A stretch of 64,000 bases of DNA from Kappaphycus alvarezii (Eukaryota; Rhodophyta; Florideophyceae; Gigartinales; Solieriaceae): the NCBI GenBank assembly GCA_002205965.3, contig NADL03000755.1, forward strand, positions 310,001-374,000. The letters are read 5' to 3'. This document shows, in pieces, positions 58,901-64,000 of the stretch. Numbering within the stretch: the first letter of the stretch is position 1; each line of letters opens with the position of its first letter. The position numbers and the translations under genes were made by a program. The notes under the pieces were generated by a model. That model did not search any database. It was not told the DNA's origin and saw only the letters and a program-made list of their open reading frames with translations.

Positions 58901-59529
58901 CGACAATGGAATAGTCAGGGATGTGAATTGACCTTGAGAAACGAAGTGTCTCAGACCAAATAGAAGGCATAGCACTAAAAATGAACCTTTCATTTGACAA
59001 AAACGTGAGAAAATAAGAACTTAGGGATAAGGGCGGTAAATATTTTAACTCTAGCTATGACAAGGAAGGTTCAGAGTTGAAGAAAACCTTCGAAAATTTA
59101 AATTTTCATTCTACACGGATACTAAAACCTTACATGGAACTACTACGGTTTTGGTTGTAATACAGACGAAGACTGCGATTTGAAGGAATTCCGGGCTCCA
59201 AATTTGAAGTAGTTTGCGTTTGCAACCTTCGGATCTAAGAACTATATTTGCAGTTTGAAAGGTGAATAATTTTCCGAAAAAAACTTGCGATTTGGTGGCG
59301 ATTAAATTCGAAAATGTAAATGAAACCAAAATGGCGCATCAAAAAAGGGATAGGAAGGATCAAAGGAAAGAAGGGCGAATAATTTCTAATATTAATGAAA
59401 AAATTAAAAATCTCCCCGCTACCGCTTCTAATCATGTATATGGGAAATTGAAACTTTCCCAAGTCATTGCATTAAGTGTTCTGGATTTAAAAAAAGCAGG
59501 TGTACCTGTCACTCGCATTTTCGAGTATA

Positions 59530-60276
59530 CCAATACTCAGCAAATTTAGCATAGGCATATACGATATCCGCCCAAATATGACTATTTTATGTCTAAAATG
59601 CTAATAGTAAGCTGAGAATTATATTTTACTGCCTATCTCGTCGTCATGGTCATTTCTTTTCGTTGTTGCGCCAAAAAAGGATGAAAACTTCTATTTTGTG
59701 TCTACTTCCATCAATTAATCAGACAAATGTTACCTGATCGATTCTGTTTCCAAATATGGAGTAAATACTCGATTGTTTGAAGGAAGGGAAATATTTCACA
59801 TCAATTGACCTTTTTAATTGCTGTAGAAGAAATCATTTTGATGAATATTCGCAAGACAAACAGTTTCAACCGGGAAGTTTGGTACATAAAGATTTGAGTC
59901 GATGCTTTCCGGTCCCATGATTGCCCAAGCTACATTATCATGGGTAGTGGATGAGGTTTGAAGGGACATCCATTGGCCAGGTTTTTGCACTGATGATGTT
60001 TTGATATGTGCAAAAACTTTGGATGAGCAAATTCCGGTTCCGAAAACGGTAGTGGAGATGGTACCTTATTATAGCTTGAAAATCAAACTGAGAAAAAACT
60101 TATTTGTGCAACACTCCATCAAACAACTGGGCGAAATTGTAGATTTTGAAGTAATCAAGGTCGATCCGGAAGACAAAAAAATCGGAAAGCCTCCAACAAC
60201 TACTTCAAAGACTCAGTTTCGAAGCTTTTTGGTCTATACTGATATTACTCAAATTTTATCAAACATTTTTTCATGA
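59530..60276 (+). pseudogene. Gypsy reverse transcriptase
   Basis: RYPPKYDYF near 59565 and a CAKKG...LLPDRFCF-like region near 59665-59745 start the domain in broken frames. The catalytic box reads C-T-D-D at 59986-59997 (Tyr replaced by Cys), followed in frame by VLICAKTLDEQ, LKIKLRKN, QLGEIVDFEVIKVDPEDKKI and TTTSKTQFRSFLVYT. The last part matches the LG.iv....i.vdP.K..ai...P.P segment of gypsy polymerases. Confidence 0.8.
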
Positions 60277-60390
60277 AAACGGCACAATCAAACGAAGAAA
60301 CTTCGAAAATATATAAATTTTTACAGTAAAAATTAAATTTATATCTCATTCGCATTTCATCAAAAAAATTCGTGAGCCCCGCCTGTACCA

Positions 60391-60606
60391 ATGTATTTGA
60401 AATTTAAAATGCTATTTCTAGTAGAAACAAATGTGTTTGATCGGTCTTTGGGAGAATGTCTGTGCCAAAAAGATAGAAAAATGGCGCTATGCCCCCTTCA
60501 AATAGCAAGATTCACTATAAAATATGTAGGCAAGAGAGAATTTGCCTGTGAGAAGGAAGCGGTGTATTTCGTTTTTGCATTGCTAAAAATCATTCAAGAA
60601 ACTTAA
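60391..60606 (+). pseudogene. Gypsy RNase H, copy 1
   Basis: FLVETNVFDRSLGECLCQKD aligns to F.l.TDAS..glGa.L.Q.d, with the catalytic Asp as Asn. KREFACEKEAVYFVFALLKI aligns to the e..y...EkE.lAvv.al helix. Confidence 0.7.
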
Positions 60607-60652
60607 AAATATGCGACTCAGCCCTAAAACACTTACCTATCTGGACTCTAAA

Positions 60653-60790
60653 AAGTCTTTTATCGTGGTATAAAATGCATCTGATCGAGATTTGGGAGTA
60701 TTTATATCCCAAAAAGATGACAGAAAATGCCCTCTCTCATTCAATTCAGAAGTTAGGCCTTAATTGATGCAGAAAAAAGATAATGTGTAT
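60653..60790 (+). pseudogene. Gypsy RNase H, copy 2 (partial duplicate)
   Basis: In a different frame from copy 1: KSFIVV, a TAA (60671-60673), then NASDRDLGVFISQKDDRKCP and LSFNSEV. It is clearly another version of the start of the RNase H domain about 260 bp after the first, again with the catalytic Asp read as Asn. The two copies are diverged, so the duplication or juxtaposition is old. Confidence 0.6.
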
Positions 60791-60869
60791 TTGCAAAGAG
60801 ATCAAAGGATGTCCCTTCTGCATTGAAAAATATTCGAGTCTAGCATTCATCATTGATAGATTTTATGCT

Positions 60870-61645
60870 TTTAATTGACCACCGAAAACTTGAGAAAGCA
60901 TTCCAAAAGAAAGACACATATCATCTGTCGTCCGAATAGCTCAAAATGTCGGCAGATTATTGGTTCAAAATTGTGTAGAGACCAGGAACCACTACTCATC
61001 CAGCCTCTTACCGGTCCATTTCTGGAAACACACAAAATCTCGGTAACTGCTTCCCCAAAGATGTCCCTAGAGTGACTGAAATACCGGAATTTTTTGAGAA
61101 AATGTTTGAGGCTCAAATGAAGGGAGTTATTAGATTCTTTAATGACTTTAAATCAAAGAAAATGACGTATAGATAGAATCATGGGTGTCTAGGAACCAGA
61201 AAGCCTTTGATATGTGCACACGAATGCTTTTTCAACACACATACGAAGGTTCCCGAAAATTGACTCTATTGAAAGATATAATCAAGAAGTTGAAGATAGT
61301 TTAAGTGAACTAGCTCATTTTCACATCTAACTTGCAAATAAATTCATTATGGAATGCTTTTGGTGGACTTAGAGTACCTTCTAATTACCTACCCTTTTTA
61401 TGAGCCTTATATTCTACCTGAAAGGATCTGGAATTCAAAAGTTGGGGAGAAATCACCTGAAGCAATGGTGATGATCGACACAGTACCATTCGATGATTAT
61501 AAGATGCAAATAAAAGGCTCTGGAAATACCAAAGAGGACCTTTTGTGGGCTCGAGTACTCCGTGAAATGGACTTGAACCTCCACCGAGATAATGAATCGC
61601 ATTTTCAAATGCACCTCTCATTTATAATATCGCACAATACGTAAT
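60870..61645 (+). pseudogene. Region after RNase H, possible integrase remnant
   Basis: The frames 60875-61075 and 61354-61644 are coding-like but I find no HHCC or DDE motif. The position after RNase H is where gypsy integrase should be. The identity is inferred from position only. Confidence 0.25.
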
Positions 61646-62789
61646 TGGTAGAATGATAATATCTTTTTGGTTGCGCAACATCTTTGAGGGCAGGACCGAT
61701 GCGCAATCTATTGCTTATTTTAGGGCGCTAAACGGCTCGCCCTTGTCATACGACGATTAATTCATGTCTATTTCTGCCTTTCTTTCTGATAAATATCCAT
61801 TTTTTTAATGAGGTTACACATCACATATAGTATTTCAATCTTGGTAAATTGTGAAACGTCAATGAAAAAGAGTACAGACAGCTTCACCTGTATGTTATCA
61901 GAATTATACAAGAATTCATGGTACGTAGTGAGGTTCCAGTGACGCGTACGTACTGTTTGGATCATAAGGTTGATAGCCAGCTGCATCTTCATCCGTTTTA
62001 AAGGCTATTTATTTTAGAAATAAGGCAACGGGAGCTAATGAAACTCGTAGAATAACAATGGATAAAAATTCCGTAGATATCTTTAGAATCATTTGGCTAT
62101 GGAAAGGAGGAGATTTGATGTATCGTGACGTACTCCTTTAGCAATTTGCCGTGAAGTTGTCGGGGGTTGAATGCAAAAAATGTAGTCGATGTTTGAAAAG
62201 TTGTTTCATTCTTCCGGTAGCAGAACGGAGCTTCGAACCAGGTTTCATTTAAAAATAGTACTCAACAGTAGCACAGATGTATTTGTGAGGAAAAAGTACT
62301 GAACTCAAAGGTACTTCAAAAAGAAAGCCCTAGATGTATAGAACTTTGAGGTTCTGAAGGCTTCAATGGCAATGATCAGTGCAAAAGACGGCACAAAACA
62401 TCATTACAAAGTTACATTAGTATAATTGGGAAGAATTAATAAATTTGTTACTAATTTTTGAGATGCGAGAAGTTTTGAGATGCGCGAAGTTTTGGGAACC
62501 ATTATACTTGGCGATGTTGGATTTACCTGATTGGTTCGGTATATAATGATACGATACTGTGCTTTTCACTTGTACCTGACCATAGTGCGCAAGTTACACT
62601 GATAGCTGAGTACATTGGTAAATTATTGATAGAAGTTACTGGCAGGGTACTGACAGTTTCTTAGGGCAATTATGCGCCTAACCGTGGCACCACTTTTCCA
62701 TTCGAAGATCATTCACCCTGATTCTTTACCTGAGTAGCAGCTACTTATAATTGCGGATTTCATTTTCTGGTATCCACGAGATTTGGTGG
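61646..62789. other. No supported gene
   Basis: AT-rich DNA between the gypsy and copia remnants. A 17-bp tandem duplication (GAGATGCG(A/C)GAAGTTTT, twice) lies at 62460-62493. Confidence 0.45.
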
Positions 62790-63733
62790 TCTGCATACTC
62801 TCTCCATTTGATGAGAAAATTTTCCATTCCTTGTTGCTCCTTTTGACTGCAAAGAACCTTTTGCGGGCATATGAAATGGACCAATCCAATGCTGTCTTGA
62901 CTCCACTCCCGATGGACGTGAAACTGCTTGTTCCAGCAGAATGTAGGCAGCAGACACTAAATGGAAATTAACATAACGCTTATCGAAGTATGATCGGTAG
63001 ATTACTTTACTTAGCCGTTTCTACTCGACCCGACTTGTCATTTCCCGTATCTTTATTGGCCCATCAAGTCCACACCCCGACTGAGCGTCATATGAAGCTA
63101 GTTAAACGATTCCTTCGCTACTTCAACGGGACTAGTCACTTGGGACTCCACTCTGATAGCACGCACTGTATCACAGAAGATTCTATCGGTGCTTTCGTTG
63201 ATGTCGACTGAGGCGGATGTGTGAACACCAGGCTACCAACAACTGGGTTCATGGTCGACGTCAACGGTTCACCAATCTACTGGAAATCAAAGCGGCAGAC
63301 CGTAATAGCAAAATCTTCTGGAGAATCCAAATATGTTGCACTCGCAGCTTGTGGAAAAGAGCTATCCTGGATTAGGAAACTCTTTTGGAAAATATGTCAC
63401 CAACCTCCTTTGACTGAAAGTAGCCACTTCTGCCCAACTGAAAGTAGCCACTTCTGCCCAACTTTTATCAACTCAGAAAGTACAGTGGTAATTTCAATGA
63501 CTTTGGCAGTCCACGTGACGCCCAAAAACAAGCATATTGATCTCAGGGTACACAAGGTTAAGGAACTGATCTATGATGGCATCATCAAGCTGAGGCACAT
63601 TCGCTCTAACCACAGCAAGGCAGATTTACTCACAAAGCCATTGTCGAAAGAGGCTTTGGAGCGGAGGGTTGGATTGTGGTACTTGGATGGCTATGGGACC
63701 TTTTTGTGGAAATCATTTCCTGTTTTACTTTAA
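62790..63733 (+). mobile_element. 3' part of a second copia element (reverse transcriptase end and RNase H)
   Basis: From about 62830 the frame reads LLRAYEMDQSNAVLTPLP, a stop, then RSMIGRLLYLAVSTRPDLSF (from about 62985) and MKLVKRFLRYFNGT. A TGA at 63209-63211 replaces the conserved Trp of DADW. Next are PTTGFMVDVNGSPIYWKSKR, AKSSGESKYVALAACGKELS, KNKHIDLRVHKVKELI and ADLLTKPLSKEALERR, ending at TAA 63731-63733. The last piece is a clean 170-codon frame. The 5' two thirds of the element are missing. It belongs to a different subfamily from the 10-14 kb copia. Confidence 0.85.
63413..63460 (+). repeat. In-frame tandem duplication of 24 bp inside copia RNase H
   Basis: ACTGAAAGTAGCCACTTCTG plus CCCA is present twice, duplicating eight residues (TESSHFCP). 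The frame is kept. Confidence 0.9.
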
Positions 63734-63960
63734 TTCTTTCTGTATCAGCTGCAGTAGCTGAAACAAGCTTTAGTAGCTGAAAAAATTCATGGAAAAGTGA
63801 AACAGCAGCAACAGAGTGAAAATAGCAGTAGCAGGAAAGAAAAATGAAGTATCAGCAGAAAAAAAAATTAAGCAGCAGCATATACAAAATTCAATTCCAA
63901 AAGAAAATCAAAAGCAGCTGAACAAAAAGAAGCAGAGACAGCCGGGAGCCCCACTCGGAA
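63734..63960 (+). repeat. AGC/GCA- and A-rich low-complexity tract after the copia stop
   Basis: It is rich in AGCAG, AGCTGAA and A runs, with few pyrimidine stretches. Its position right after the copia stop is where polypurine tract and LTR start are expected, but no LTR boundary is evident before the window ends. Confidence 0.45.
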
Positions 63961-64000
63961 TGGATGATTTTTTTGGTCCTGCTGAGCGGCGTGTCACAAT

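Larger units (their letters stand above)
57690..61645 (+). mobile_element. Second decayed Ty3/gypsy-type retrotransposon
   Basis: On the plus strand the order is gag with zinc knuckle, protease-like region, reverse transcriptase and RNase H (seen twice). The region after about 60870 has no clear domain. Frameshifts and stops occur throughout. No LTR pair was found, and the ends are estimates. Confidence 0.75.

Noticed and set aside
1-64000. CRISPR arrays, bacterial operons, rRNA genes or phage modules
   Set aside because: No regularly spaced short repeats, no Shine-Dalgarno-led gene strings and no rRNA-like conserved blocks were seen; the window is eukaryotic in character.

Overview
This window reads as nuclear DNA of a eukaryote. 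The best fit is a multicellular (florideophyte) red alga of the Chondrus/Gracilaria type. That assignment is an inference from three things: a compact, apparently intronless gene with a plastid-type leader, many decayed Ty1/copia and Ty3/gypsy elements, and a decayed GH16 gene of the agarase/carrageenase type. No prokaryotic operon, rRNA, tRNA or CRISPR array was recognised.

Layout. 0-2.4 kb is the only ordinary genic stretch: a small unknown gene (91-429, minus) and a haem-oxygenase-fold di-iron enzyme with a likely plastid leader and a TATA box (1333-2199, minus). From 2.4 to 9.7 kb the DNA is mostly non-coding. It carries remnants of non-LTR retrotransposons with a restriction-like endonuclease (RLE) domain, one of them a clean 335-codon reading frame (8193-9200). 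It also has a 22-bp palindrome and many TACTGTAC motifs. 9.7-14.04 kb is a decayed copia element (minus), abutting a gag-like pseudogene on the plus strand (about 14.08-15.0 kb). 17.8-20.8 kb is a decayed gypsy element (minus).

22.7-31.9 kb is a large inverted repeat. Two arms of about 1.3 kb flank a loop of about 6.5 kb that holds a cysteine-rich reading frame, a degenerate tandem block and an interrupted, possibly BAH-like gene. From about 31.9 to 54.5 kb lies a very AT-rich, gene-poor desert. It has a GC-rich island near 33.7-34.1 kb, another RLE-type remnant (41.7-42.4 kb), the GH16 pseudogene (44.5-45.5 kb) and a strong stem-loop (50.7 kb). 54.5-63.96 kb holds a copia fragment, another RLE remnant, an unrecognised acidic pseudogene, a second decayed gypsy (57.7 to about 60.8 kb, possibly to 61.6 kb, plus) and the 3' end of a second copia (62.8-63.7 kb, plus).

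Only the two leftmost genes look functional as host genes. Nearly everything else is mobile-element debris. Many of the visible lesions in catalytic motifs (Asp to Asn, Glu to Lys, Trp to stop) can be explained by single G-to-A changes, which hints at a transition-biased decay process. All identifications come from reading translations by eye; no database search was run.
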